Source of the DNA: Trinickia violacea
Lineage (GTDB): Bacteria; Pseudomonadota; Gammaproteobacteria; Burkholderiales; Burkholderiaceae
Length of the DNA: 64,000 nucleotides
Assembly: GCF_005280735.1 (NCBI RefSeq)
Contig: NZ_CP040077.1
Location: 930,001 to 994,000 of the forward strand
Direction of reading: 5' to 3'
Shown: piece after piece, positions 43,178 to 52,230 of the stretch
Numbering within the stretch: the first letter of the stretch is position 1
How the letters are laid out: each line of letters begins with the position of its first letter
Translations under genes and position numbers: made by a program
The notes under the pieces: generated by a model
Database searches by the model: none
What the model was told of the DNA's origin: nothing
What the model saw: only the letters and a program-made list of their open reading frames with translations

Positions 43178-44194
43178 TCAAGCGGTTGGGTTGTCGCGCC
43201 CGAGCTCGAAAGCTTGAGCGAGGAGTTCGTATGAGCGCAGCCGGGCACGATAACTGCCGGCGACGGTCAGGATGATCAATTCGTCGGCGTCGAATAGGTC
43301 TCTCACTTCGGTGAGGCGCGCCGTCACCGATTCCGGCGTCCCGATGATGCTGCGCGGCTTCTCGCGATCGATCACGAGCTGGTCGCGCTCGGCGAATTCC
43401 TGCAGGCGGCCTTGTTCGATCGACGGAATCGGCGCGTTCAAACCGTACGCCATTTGCACGCGGCGCAGGTCGACGGCCCGTTCGAGGTCGGCGGCCTCCT
43501 TTTCCGTATCCGCGCAAATCACGAAGACGGACGCGGCAAGGTAGGGCTTCTCTTCGTGGCCCGGCGTGAAGCGATCTCGATACGCTTCGCCGACGTGATG
43601 CCCGAAGTGCGCGTTGATGAAATGCGCAAATGCAAATCGCATGCCGAGCCGCGCCGCGAGCATGCCGCCGAAATCGCTCGAGCCGAGCATCCACAGTTGC
43701 GGACGCGTCGCGATTTGCGGCTGCAGCAGCACGCCTTGCGCGAGGTGGTCGAGCGGCAGCTTGCCGCTCATCAGCGCGACGAGATCGGCGACTTGCTCGG
43801 CGAAGATTTCGCCGCGGTTGTATTGACCGGCCGCCACCGCCTGAGCGGTGCGCATGTCGCCGCCGGGCGCGCGTCCGACGCCGAGGTCGACGCGGTTCGG
43901 GAACAGCGCTTCGAGCATCAGGAACTGCTCGGCGACCTTGAACGGGCTGTAGTAGGGCAGCATGATGCCGCCGGAGCCGATGCGGATGCGTTGGGTGAGG
44001 CTGCCGAGCCGGGCCAGCATCACTTCGGGGCAAGGGTTCGAAACCCCTCGCAGGCCGTGGTGCTCGGCGCACCAGTAGCGCGTGTAGCCGAGATCGTCGG
44101 CGAGCTGCGCGAGCTCGAGGGTGGCGGCAATGGCGTCGGCCACCGAGTGCCCGTCGATCACGGGCGTTTGATCGAGCACGGAAAGTAGCGTCAT
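43178..44194 (-). CDS. LLM class flavin-dependent oxidoreductase
   Basis: The 338-residue protein is a luciferase-like monooxygenase of the MsnO8 type: LELAQLADDLGYTRYWCAEHHG, RIRIGSGGIMLPYYSPFKVAEQFLMLEALFPNRVDLGVGRAPGGD and the later GTPESVTARL are standard. It uses reduced flavin to oxidise an unknown substrate. It lies between coaBC and dut in the same direction with short gaps (41 and 21 bases), so it is part of the same transcription unit, though unrelated in function. Confidence 0.9.
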   Translation of the reverse strand: MTLLSVLDQTPVIDGHSVADAIAATLELAQLADDLGYTRYWCAEHHGLRGVSNPCPEVMLARLGSLTQRIRIGSGGIMLPYYSPFKVAEQFLMLEALFPNRVDLGVGRAPGGDMRTAQAVAAGQYNRGEIFAEQVADLVALMSGKLPLDHLAQGVLLQPQIATRPQLWMLGSSDFGGMLAARLGMRFAFAHFINAHFGHHVGEAYRDRFTPGHEEKPYLAASVFVICADTEKEAADLERAVDLRRVQMAYGLNAPIPSIEQGRLQEFAERDQLVIDREKPRSIIGTPESVTARLTEVRDLFDADELIILTVAGSYRARLRSYELLAQAFELGRDNPTA

Positions 44195-44235
44195 GGCAGT
44201 ACCGCTCCGAGTTAAGCCGCTAGTCCAATCCCCGA

Positions 44236-45450
44236 TTAGGAAATCAGGCTCGTGTCCGGCAATCTGCGAGCGATCTCGCCGATCAGCGTTTGCGCGAGCG
44301 TCGTTTTGTCTGCGCGCGGCAGCTTGGTCACGCCGCCGGCTTCGAACAGCGCCACTTCATTATCGTCGCGGCCGAACGTTTGCGGGCCGAGATTGCCGAT
44401 CAGCAGCGGCACGTTCTTGCGGACGCGCTTTTCTTCGCCGTTCACGTCGAGGTTGCCGCTTTCCGCAGCGAAGCCAACGCAGAACGGCGGATGCGGCAGC
44501 TTTGCCACCGCCGCGAGGATGTCCGGGTTCTCGACAAACGTAAAGCTCGGCATCTTGCGGTCGGCCGTCTTCTTGATTTTATGCACGCTTACGTGATCCA
44601 CACGCCAATCCGCAACGGCGGCGACCGCAATGAAGATGTCGCAATCCACCACTGCCTGCATGACGGCGTCATGCATTTGCTGGGCCGTTTGCACGTCTTC
44701 CCGGAACACGCCCCAGGGCGTATCGAGCGCGACCGGGCCGGCCACCAGATGCACGTCCGCGCCGGCCTGCTGCGCGGCGCGCGCGAGCGCAAAACCCATC
44801 TTGCCGCTGGAGAGGTTCGTGATGCCGCGCACCGGATCGAGCGGCTCGAAGGTCGGGCCGGCCGTGATCAGCACGCGCCGGCTAGCCAGCACCTTCGGCT
44901 GAAAGAACGAGGCAATGGCCTCATAGGCCGCTTCCGGCTCGATCATGCGGCCGTCGCCCACTTCGCCGCATGCCTGCGCGCCGGAATCCGGGCCGAGCAC
45001 GAGCACGCCGTCGGCGCGCAGTTGCGCGACGTTGCGCTGCGTCGCCGGGTTCTGCCACATCTGGCGGTTCATCGCCGGGACGACGAGCAGCGGACAATCG
45101 CGCGCGATGCACAGCGTGGAGAGCAGGTCGTCGGCCATGCCGTGGGCGAGCTTCGCGAGGAAATCGGTCGACGCGGGCGCGATCACGATCGCGTCCGCTT
45201 CACGCGACAGGTCGATGTGCGGCATGTTGTTGTCGATGCGCGCATCCCACTGGCTCGTGTAGACCGGGCGCCCCGAGAGCGCCTGCATCGTGACCGGCGT
45301 GATGAACTGCGTGGCCGCTTCGGTCATCGCGATTTGCACGGTCGCGCCGGCCTTGGTCAAGAGCCGCGTCAGCTCGGCGATCTTGTAGCAGGCGATGCCG
45401 CCCGTCATGCCCAGTACGAGGTGTTTTCCTGCGAGTTCTGCGGTTGCCAA
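44236..45450 (-). CDS. coaBC: Bifunctional phosphopantothenoylcysteine decarboxylase / synthetase
   Basis: The 404-residue enzyme carries two steps of coenzyme A synthesis. The N-terminal flavin decarboxylase part shows GMTGGIACYK, the active-site His in DNMPHIDLSREAD and VPAMNRQMW. The C-terminal CTP-dependent synthetase shows ITAGPTFEPLDPVRGITNLSSGKMG and AAVADWR. The start is TTG 45450, preceded by GGAG at nine bases. It lies 27 bases behind lspA. Confidence 0.95.
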   Translation of the reverse strand: MATAELAGKHLVLGMTGGIACYKIAELTRLLTKAGATVQIAMTEAATQFITPVTMQALSGRPVYTSQWDARIDNNMPHIDLSREADAIVIAPASTDFLAKLAHGMADDLLSTLCIARDCPLLVVPAMNRQMWQNPATQRNVAQLRADGVLVLGPDSGAQACGEVGDGRMIEPEAAYEAIASFFQPKVLASRRVLITAGPTFEPLDPVRGITNLSSGKMGFALARAAQQAGADVHLVAGPVALDTPWGVFREDVQTAQQMHDAVMQAVVDCDIFIAVAAVADWRVDHVSVHKIKKTADRKMPSFTFVENPDILAAVAKLPHPPFCVGFAAESGNLDVNGEEKRVRKNVPLLIGNLGPQTFGRDDNEVALFEAGGVTKLPRADKTTLAQTLIGEIARRLPDTSLIS

Positions 45451-45477
45451 CGAGGGTCTCCGAAAGCGAAGGCGCGT

Positions 45478-45978
45478 TTAGCGCGCGCCGCGCACGCGCC
45501 GCAATTCGTCGAGCACAAGCAAGATCGCGCCGATCGTGATCGCGCTGTCGGCAAGATTGAACGCGGGCCAGTGCCAGCCGCCGACGTGGAAATCGAGGAA
45601 GTCGATCACGTGGCCGTACACGAGCCGGTCGATCACGTTGCCGAGCGCGCCGCCCATGATCAGCGCGAGCGACGTGCAGAAGAGCCGCTGGTTGCCGTGG
45701 CGCTTCATCAAGTAGCAGATCACGGCCGCGGCGGCGACGCCGAGCAGCGTGAACGCCCAGCGCTGCCAGCCGCCCGCCATGGCCAGGAAGCTGAACGCCG
45801 CGCCGCGATTGAACACGAGAAAAAAGTTGAAGAAAGGCGTGATCGCGTACGGCACGGCGTAGGCAAACACCTTCGACACCGCGATCTTCGTCAACTGATC
45901 AGCCAGGATCACGATCAGCGCAATGCCCAGCCACGGCGCGAGGGTTCCGCTTGCTTGCTTCGACATGGTTTTTGCCAT
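45478..45978 (-). CDS. lspA: Lipoprotein signal peptidase (signal peptidase II)
   Basis: The 166-residue inner-membrane aspartyl protease removes signal peptides from prolipoproteins. It has four hydrophobic helices and the conserved FNRGAAFSFL, GGALGNVIDRLVYGHVIDFLDF (first catalytic Asp) and FNLADSAITIGAILL (second Asp) motifs. ATG 45978 shares a base with the ileS stop (TAATG), so translation is coupled; MSKQ at 45966 is an alternative start. Confidence 0.96.
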   Translation of the reverse strand: MAKTMSKQASGTLAPWLGIALIVILADQLTKIAVSKVFAYAVPYAITPFFNFFLVFNRGAAFSFLAMAGGWQRWAFTLLGVAAAAVICYLMKRHGNQRLFCTSLALIMGGALGNVIDRLVYGHVIDFLDFHVGGWHWPAFNLADSAITIGAILLVLDELRRVRGAR

Positions 45979-48815
45979 TATGCCGCGCTCCGGGTCTCGC
46001 CGCTGCCGAACAGGTTGGAGACGCAACGGCCGCAAAGCGTGGGGTGCTCGGCGTTCGCGCCGACGTCTTCGCGGTAGTGCCAGCAGCGCTCGCACTTGAG
46101 GTACTTCGAGGTCACGACTTGGACGCCTTCGTCGGCTTCGGAGTCGACCTTGACGACGGTCGCCGCCGACGTGATCAGCATGAACTTGAGGTCGTCGGCG
46201 AGGCTGGCGAGCGCGTCGTAACGCGCGCCGCTCGCGCGGATCTCGACTTCGGCCTGCAGCGACGAACCGATCTGGTTCGCGACGCGCGCCTCTTCGAGCG
46301 CCTTCGTCACGTTGCCGCGCACCTCGCGCAGGAGCGACCACTTGTCGAGCAGCGCTGCCGCGTCCGGCACTTCCGGGTACGCGTAATACGTTTCGGTGAA
46401 GATCGTGTCGCGGCCCGGCTGGAACACCTTCCAGGCCTCTTCCGCCGTGAACGACAGGAACGGCGCCATCATCCGCAGCAGACCCTGCGCGACGTGATAG
46501 AGCGCCGTCTGCGCCGAGCGGCGCGCGGCCGAATCGGGGGCGCTCGTGTAGAGGCGGTCTTTGAGCACGTCGAGGTAGAAGCCGCCCAGGTCTTCGGAGC
46601 AGAACGTCTGCAGTTTCGCGACGACCGGGTGGAATTCGTACTTCTCGTAGTGCGCGAGCACGTCCTGCTGCAGCGTCGCGGTGAGCGCAACCGCGTAGCG
46701 GTCGATCTCGAGCCACTCGCCGATCGGGCGTGCGTTCTGTTCGATGTCGAAGTCCGACAGGTTCGCGAGCAGGAAGCGCAGCGTGTTGCGAATGCGCCGG
46801 TAGCTTTCCGTCACGCGCTTCAGGATTTCCTCGGAGATCGCGAGTTCGCCCGAATAGTCGGTCGACGCGATCCACAAGCGGATGATTTCCGCGCCGAGCC
46901 GGTTCGCGACTTCGTGCGGATCGACGCCGTTGCCGAGCGACTTGCTCATCTTGCGGCCTTCGCCGTCGACGGTGAAGCCGTGCGTGAGCAAGGCGTCGTA
47001 CGGCGCGCGGCCGTCGAGCATCGATGCCGTCAAGAGCGACGAATGGAACCAGCCGCGGTGCTGATCCGAGCCTTCGAGGTAGAGGTCGGCCGGGAATTGC
47101 AGCTGATCCTTGTGCGAGCCGCGCAGCACGTGCCAGTGCGTCGTGCCCGAGTCGAACCAGACGTCGAGCGTGTCACGGTTCTTTTCGTACATATTGGCGT
47201 CGTCGCCGATCAGCTCGCGCGGATCGAGCGTCTGCCATGCCTCGATGCCGGCTTTCTCGACGCGTTGCGCAACAGCCTCGAGCAGCTCCAGCGTGCGCGG
47301 ATGCAGCTCGCCCGTTTCCTTGTGGACGAAGAACGCCATCGGCACGCCCCATTGGCGCTGGCGCGAGAGCGTCCAGTCCGGACGGTTCGCGATCATGCTG
47401 TGCAGGCGCTGCTTGCCCCACGACGGGTAGAACGCGGTCGCGTCGACGGCGGCGAGCGCCGTTTCGCGCAGCGTGCGGCCGCCGTCTTGCGGGGTGACGT
47501 CCATGCCGGCGAACCATTGCGAGGTCGCGCGATAGACGATCGGCGTCTTGTGGCGCCAGCAGTGCATGTAGCTGTGCGTGTACTTCTCGGTGTGCAGGAG
47601 CACGCCTGCCGAGCCGAGCGCCTCGACGATCTTCGGATTCGCCGACCAGATCGACAGGCCGCCGAACAGCGCGAGCGATTCGATGTAGCGGCCGTCGCCC
47701 ATCACCGGGTTGATGATGTCGGAGTCGGCCATGCCGTGCGACTTGCACGACTCGAAGTCTTCCACGCCATAAGCGGGCGACGAGTGGACGATGCCCGTGC
47801 CGGACTCGGTCGTCACGTATTCGCCGAGATACACCGGCGCCGTGCGCTTGTAGTCGGGGTGCGAGGACGCGAGCGGATGATGGAAGCGCAGGTTCACGAG
47901 CTTGGCGCCCGTCGTGGTCGCGACGACGCGGCCTTCGAGCTTGTATTGCTTCAAGCACGCTTCGACGCGTTCTTCCGCCAGGATCAGGAGGCCGCGCGGC
48001 GTATCGACGAGCGCGTAGACGATCTCCGGGTTCACGTTGAGCGCCTGGTTCGCGGGGAGGGTCCACGGCGTCGTGGTCCAGATCACGATGCCGCCTTCCT
48101 GGCGCGGCAGCGCGGTCAGGCCGAACGCTTGAGCGGTCTTGTCCGCTTCGGCGAACGGGAACATTACGTCGATCGTCGGATCGGTCTTGTCCTTGTACTC
48201 GACTTCGGCTTCGGCAAGCGCCGAGCCGCAGTCGAAGCACCAGTTCACCGGCTTCAGGCCGCGGAACACGTAGCCTTTCTCGATGATCTTCGCGAGCGCG
48301 CGGATTTCACCGGCCTCGTTCGCGAAGTTCATCGTCTTGTAGGGGTTGTCCCAGTCGCCAAGCACGCCCAGGCGGCGGAAGCCGGCCTTCTGCTTTTCGA
48401 TCTGTTCGGTCGCGTAGGCGCGCGCCTTTTGCATCACTTCCGCCGCCGGCAGCGACTTGCCGAACTGCTTTTCGATCTGGATCTCGATCGGCATGCCATG
48501 GCAGTCCCAGCCCGGCACATAGGCCGCGTCGAAGCCCGCCATGTTGCGTGACTTGACGACCATGTCCTTCAGAATCTTGTTCACCGCGTGCCCGAGGTGG
48601 ATGTCGCCGTTCGCATACGGCGGGCCGTCGTGCAGGATGAACTTCTTGCGGCCAAGGCTGGCCGCGCGGATCTTCTCGTAGACCTGGTTTTCCTGCCATT
48701 CCTTGACCCATTGCGGCTCGCGCTTGGGCAGGTCGCCACGCATCGGGAACGGCGTGTCGAGCAGGTTGACCGGATACTTGGCCTGGGGTTTCGAATCGGC
48801 TTTCTTGTTGCTCAT
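45978..48815 (-). CDS. ileS: Isoleucyl-tRNA synthetase
   Basis: The 945-residue class I synthetase has the HIGH-type motif GDIHLGHAVNKILKD, the KMSKS loop (GRKMSKSLGNGVDP), an editing domain with WTTTPWTLPANQALNV, and a C-terminal zinc-finger motif (CERCWHYREDVG...CGRCVSNLFG). Length is normal for the bacterial type. It lies between ribF (180 bases upstream) and lspA (overlapping), the standard betaproteobacterial order. Confidence 0.97.
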   Translation of the reverse strand: MSNKKADSKPQAKYPVNLLDTPFPMRGDLPKREPQWVKEWQENQVYEKIRAASLGRKKFILHDGPPYANGDIHLGHAVNKILKDMVVKSRNMAGFDAAYVPGWDCHGMPIEIQIEKQFGKSLPAAEVMQKARAYATEQIEKQKAGFRRLGVLGDWDNPYKTMNFANEAGEIRALAKIIEKGYVFRGLKPVNWCFDCGSALAEAEVEYKDKTDPTIDVMFPFAEADKTAQAFGLTALPRQEGGIVIWTTTPWTLPANQALNVNPEIVYALVDTPRGLLILAEERVEACLKQYKLEGRVVATTTGAKLVNLRFHHPLASSHPDYKRTAPVYLGEYVTTESGTGIVHSSPAYGVEDFESCKSHGMADSDIINPVMGDGRYIESLALFGGLSIWSANPKIVEALGSAGVLLHTEKYTHSYMHCWRHKTPIVYRATSQWFAGMDVTPQDGGRTLRETALAAVDATAFYPSWGKQRLHSMIANRPDWTLSRQRQWGVPMAFFVHKETGELHPRTLELLEAVAQRVEKAGIEAWQTLDPRELIGDDANMYEKNRDTLDVWFDSGTTHWHVLRGSHKDQLQFPADLYLEGSDQHRGWFHSSLLTASMLDGRAPYDALLTHGFTVDGEGRKMSKSLGNGVDPHEVANRLGAEIIRLWIASTDYSGELAISEEILKRVTESYRRIRNTLRFLLANLSDFDIEQNARPIGEWLEIDRYAVALTATLQQDVLAHYEKYEFHPVVAKLQTFCSEDLGGFYLDVLKDRLYTSAPDSAARRSAQTALYHVAQGLLRMMAPFLSFTAEEAWKVFQPGRDTIFTETYYAYPEVPDAAALLDKWSLLREVRGNVTKALEEARVANQIGSSLQAEVEIRASGARYDALASLADDLKFMLITSAATVVKVDSEADEGVQVVTSKYLKCERCWHYREDVGANAEHPTLCGRCVSNLFGSGETRSAA

Positions 48816-48995
48816 GGTGAGATCGCTGGAAAACGGTGGACGCCCGGCTGTGGGCGTCGTGTTGGGCGTGGCGTCGTGGGCGTCGGGCTCTGTCGCGGGT
48901 GTTTCCCGAGTGTCCGACGCGACGCCGTGTACGGTGCTTGCTGCGTTTTTCTGGCGGTGCGGGTGCGGGCTTCGGCATCGGCGCGCACCGCGCGG

Positions 48996-50000
48996 CTACC
49001 TAATTCGATCGGTGGCCGAGGTCGAGAAGCCCGTCGTGCGGCTGCCGGGCGCGCTGCCGCCCGAGCCGCCGAGCGCCGCGAAATAGTCGCGCGCATTCAC
49101 GACGTCGCGCGCAATCGCCTTCGACAGCGTTTCGAGGTCGACGAATTTCTCCTCGTCGCGCAGCTTCTTCAGAAATTCGACGCGCACGAGTTTGCCATAA
49201 GCGTCGCCGTGCCAGTCGAGCAAGTGAACTTCGAGCAGCACGCGGCCGGAATCGTCGACGGTCGGGCGCAGGCCCAGGCTCGCGACGCCCGGCAGCGGCT
49301 CGGGGCCGATGCCGTGCACGCGCACGACGAAAATGCCGGAGAGCGCCGGCCGCTTGTGCGCGATCGGCAGGTTCAGCGTGGGAAAGCCGAGATCGCGGCC
49401 GAGCTTCAAGCCGTGCACGACGTGGCCGCTGATCGCATAGTCGCGGCCAAGCGCCAAGCGTGCGGTATCGAGATCGCCCGCGATGAGCGCCGCGCGCACG
49501 CCGGAGCTGGAAATGCGTGCACCGCTCGGATCGGCCACGGTCGCCATCTGCTCGACTTCGAAGCCGTGCTGCTCGCCGGCGGCCTTCAGCGACGCGAAAT
49601 CGCCCGCGCGCTTCGCGCCGTAGCGGAAATCGTCGCCGATCATCACCCAGCGCGCGTGCAGCCCGTTGACGATGATCCGCTCGACGAATGCATCGGGCGT
49701 CTGACTCGCGAACGTGTGATTGAAGTGCTCGACGACGACGCGGTCGACGCCGTTCATCCGCAGCGATTCCAGCTTGTCGCGCAGCATCGCGATGCGCGGC
49801 GGCGCGCCGGCCGGATTGAAGAATTCCCGTGGGTGCGGCTCGAAGGTCATCACGCAGACGGGCAGGCCGCGCGCGTCGGCCGCCGCGCGCACGTGGGCGA
49901 GCAGCGCCTGGTGGCCGCGGTGGACACCGTCGAAATTGCCGATCGTCAGCGCGCAGGGCGCCCGGCTTTCGGCGTTGGGAAGACCGCGGAAGACTCTCAC
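48996..50000 (-). CDS. ribF: Bifunctional riboflavin kinase / FAD synthetase
   Basis: The 334-residue protein makes FMN and FAD. The N-terminal nucleotidyltransferase part shows ALTIGNFDGVHRGHQALL, FEPHPREFF and ISSSGVRAAL; the C-terminal kinase shows GRDLGFPTLNLP and GVASLGLRPTVDD. The start is GTG 50000 (VRVFRGLPN), where similarity begins. The ATG-less upstream extension to 50063 is dropped, although no strong ribosome-binding site is visible at the GTG. It is divergent from purN. Confidence 0.93.
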   Translation of the reverse strand: MRVFRGLPNAESRAPCALTIGNFDGVHRGHQALLAHVRAAADARGLPVCVMTFEPHPREFFNPAGAPPRIAMLRDKLESLRMNGVDRVVVEHFNHTFASQTPDAFVERIIVNGLHARWVMIGDDFRYGAKRAGDFASLKAAGEQHGFEVEQMATVADPSGARISSSGVRAALIAGDLDTARLALGRDYAISGHVVHGLKLGRDLGFPTLNLPIAHKRPALSGIFVVRVHGIGPEPLPGVASLGLRPTVDDSGRVLLEVHLLDWHGDAYGKLVRVEFLKKLRDEEKFVDLETLSKAIARDVVNARDYFAALGGSGGSAPGSRTTGFSTSATDRIR

Positions 50001-50114
50001 GATAGCGGATGGTGGTGGGCGGGCGGGTGCCGCAAAGCAGAAGATTATAAACGCTCGGGGCAAATGGCGGCTCTCCCCGGCGGTTTGGCGCTTCCCGAAT
50101 GATAAAATCCGCGG

Positions 50115-50768
50115 ATGAAAAAAATCGTCATCCTGATTTCAGGACGAGGCAGCAACATGGAAGCGATCGTGCGCGCCTGCGCGCACGAAGGCTGGCCGGC
50201 GCAAGTCGCCGCCGTGATTGCCAACCGTCCCGACGCCGCGGGTCTTGCGTTCGCCGCGTCGCACAATATTGCCACGCAAGTCGTCGATCATCGCGCTTAT
50301 CCCGACCGTGAGCGTTTCGACGCCGCGCTCGCCGCCGCCATCGACGGTTACGGGGCCGACCTCGTCGTACTCGCCGGTTTCATGCGTGTGCTGACGCCGG
50401 GCTTCGTCGATCGCTACGCCGGGCGGATGCTGAACGTGCATCCGTCGCTCTTGCCGAGCTTTCCGGGTCTGCATACGCATCAGCAGGCGCTCGCCGCCGG
50501 GGTGCGGCTGCACGGCGCGACCGTGCACTTCGTCACGTCGCAGCTCGACCATGGGCCGATCGTCGTGCAGGCGGCGGTGCCCGTCGTCGATGGCGACGAT
50601 GCGGCGGCGCTCGCCGCTCGCGTGCTGACTTACGAACACGTGATCTATCCGCGGGCGGTACGCTGGTTCGTCGAGGGGCGGCTCGCGCTCGACGGCTTGC
50701 GCGTCAGCCTGACGCCGCCTGAGCCGCAATGGCTCTTTTCTGACCAGCTCGCCGGGGAAAAAGCATGA
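50115..50768 (+). CDS. purN: Phosphoribosylglycinamide formyltransferase
   Basis: The 217-residue enzyme formylates GAR in purine synthesis using formyl-tetrahydrofolate. It has ILISGRGSNMEAIV, the catalytic NVHPSLLPSFPGLHTHQQAL and VTSQLDHGPIVVQ with the active-site Asp. Length is normal. It overlaps the next methyltransferase gene by four bases (ATGA at 50765-50768). Confidence 0.96.
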   Translation: MKKIVILISGRGSNMEAIVRACAHEGWPAQVAAVIANRPDAAGLAFAASHNIATQVVDHRAYPDRERFDAALAAAIDGYGADLVVLAGFMRVLTPGFVDRYAGRMLNVHPSLLPSFPGLHTHQQALAAGVRLHGATVHFVTSQLDHGPIVVQAAVPVVDGDDAAALAARVLTYEHVIYPRAVRWFVEGRLALDGLRVSLTPPEPQWLFSDQLAGEKA

Positions 50769-52168
50769 AAGGGAAGGAAGGAAAGGGATCCAACGGAAAA
50801 GGGCAAAACGGCCAAAAACGCTCGCGGGGCGCCGAGGGCGTGCGTGCCCCGGGCGCTCGTGCCCCGGGCAATCGCGCATCGTCGGGCCGCGGCGGCGCGG
50901 ACGGCGGGCCGCGCGTGCATGGCTTTTTGATCGGCCAAACCGAATCGCTTCTGGCGGAGGTCCTCAAGCTCACCGGCCCGGCCGACGCCACGACGAGCCG
51001 CTTTTTCCGCGCCCATCCGAAGCTTGGCCACAATGAACGCGGCGTGATCGCCGAAGCCGTGTTCGCCGTGTTGCGCCGGCGCATGGAATTCGCCCATCTG
51101 GCCGAAAGCGGCAGCGGCAGCCCGGCGCGGCGCCTGACGCTGCTCGGCCTGATGCAGACGATGGGGTTGTCGGCGCTCAAGCCGTTCGTTTCTCCAGACG
51201 AACTCGCGTGGCTCGAGCACGTGTCGAAGATCGATCCGCAGAGCTTGCCCTTGCGCGTACGCACGAACCTGCCCGAGTGGATCGTCGAAGCGCTCGCGAA
51301 GCGTTTCGACGCCGACGAGCTGGCTCAACTCGCCGCCGCACTGAATTACCCGGCGCCGCTCGATTTGCGCGCGAATCCGATCAAGGCGACCCGCGACCAG
51401 GTTCTCGACACGCTGAAAGCCGCGGGTATCGACGCCGGCGCCATGCCGTTTGCGCCGTTTGGCGTGCGTGTCGCCGGCAAGCCCGCGCTCACGAAGCTGA
51501 AGGCGTTCGAAGACGGCTGGATCGAAGTGCAGGACGAAGGCAGCCAGCTGCTGTGTTCGCTGGTCGCGCCCAAGCGCGGCGAGATGATCGTCGACTTCTG
51601 CGCGGGCGCGGGCGGCAAGACGCTCGCGCTCGGCGCGATGATGCGCTCGACCGGGCGTCTGTATGCGTTCGACGTGTCCGATCGCCGGCTTGCGAAGTTG
51701 AAGCCGCGTCTGGCGCGAAGCGGGCTGTCGAACGTGAACCCGGTGCTGATCGACAGCGAGCACGACGCGAAGATCAAGCGACTCGCGGGCAAGATCGACC
51801 GCGTGCTCGTCGACGCGCCGTGCAGCGGCCTCGGCACCCTGCGCCGCAATCCCGACCTCAAATGGCGCCAGTCGCCGGAATCGATCGCCGAGCTCGCGCC
51901 CAAGCAGGCGTCGATCCTCGAGAGCGCCGCGCGGCTCGTGAAGAAGGGCGGGCGCCTCGTCTACGCGACGTGCAGCGTGCTCGAAGCGGAAAACGAAGCG
52001 ATCGTCGCGCAGTTCCTCGCCGAGCATCCGGAGTTCGTGCTCGTGCCCGCGGGCACGGTGCTCGCGGAGCAGCGCATCGAGCTGGAAATGGGCGATTACC
52101 TGTCGCTGTGGCCGCATCGCCATGCGACCGACGGCTTCTTCGCCGCGGTGCTGGAGCGGCGCGGTTGA
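50765..52168 (+). CDS. RsmB/NOP2-type SAM-dependent RNA m5C methyltransferase
   Basis: The 467-residue protein has a SAM site VDFCAGAGGKTLALGAMM, the motif IV cysteine in VDAPCSGLGTLRRNPDLKW and the motif VI cysteine in YATCSVLEAENE, the two-cysteine arrangement of RNA 5-methylcytosine methyltransferases. An N-terminal low-complexity tail of about 50 residues (KGKEGKGSNGKGQNGQKRSRG...) is basic and probably unstructured. Partners usual for true RsmB (fmt, def) are not adjacent, so it is likely a paralogue; the RNA target is uncertain. Confidence 0.88.
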   Translation: MKGKEGKGSNGKGQNGQKRSRGAEGVRAPGARAPGNRASSGRGGADGGPRVHGFLIGQTESLLAEVLKLTGPADATTSRFFRAHPKLGHNERGVIAEAVFAVLRRRMEFAHLAESGSGSPARRLTLLGLMQTMGLSALKPFVSPDELAWLEHVSKIDPQSLPLRVRTNLPEWIVEALAKRFDADELAQLAAALNYPAPLDLRANPIKATRDQVLDTLKAAGIDAGAMPFAPFGVRVAGKPALTKLKAFEDGWIEVQDEGSQLLCSLVAPKRGEMIVDFCAGAGGKTLALGAMMRSTGRLYAFDVSDRRLAKLKPRLARSGLSNVNPVLIDSEHDAKIKRLAGKIDRVLVDAPCSGLGTLRRNPDLKWRQSPESIAELAPKQASILESAARLVKKGGRLVYATCSVLEAENEAIVAQFLAEHPEFVLVPAGTVLAEQRIELEMGDYLSLWPHRHATDGFFAAVLERRG

Positions 52169-52174
52169 GGCGCC

Positions 52175-52210
52175 TTAAGCACGTTAAGCACGTCGAGCAC
52201 GTCGAGCAGG
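52175..52210. repeat. Four tandem 9-bp repeats between methyltransferase and MscS genes
   Basis: TTAAGCACG occurs twice, followed by TCGAGCACG and TCGAGCAGG, all contiguous, in the short gap before the mscS-type gene. It shows array degeneration at one side. It may be a slippage product or a set of weak binding sites. Confidence 0.8.
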
Positions 52211-52230
52211 TTGGGTAGCGCAGGTTGCGC

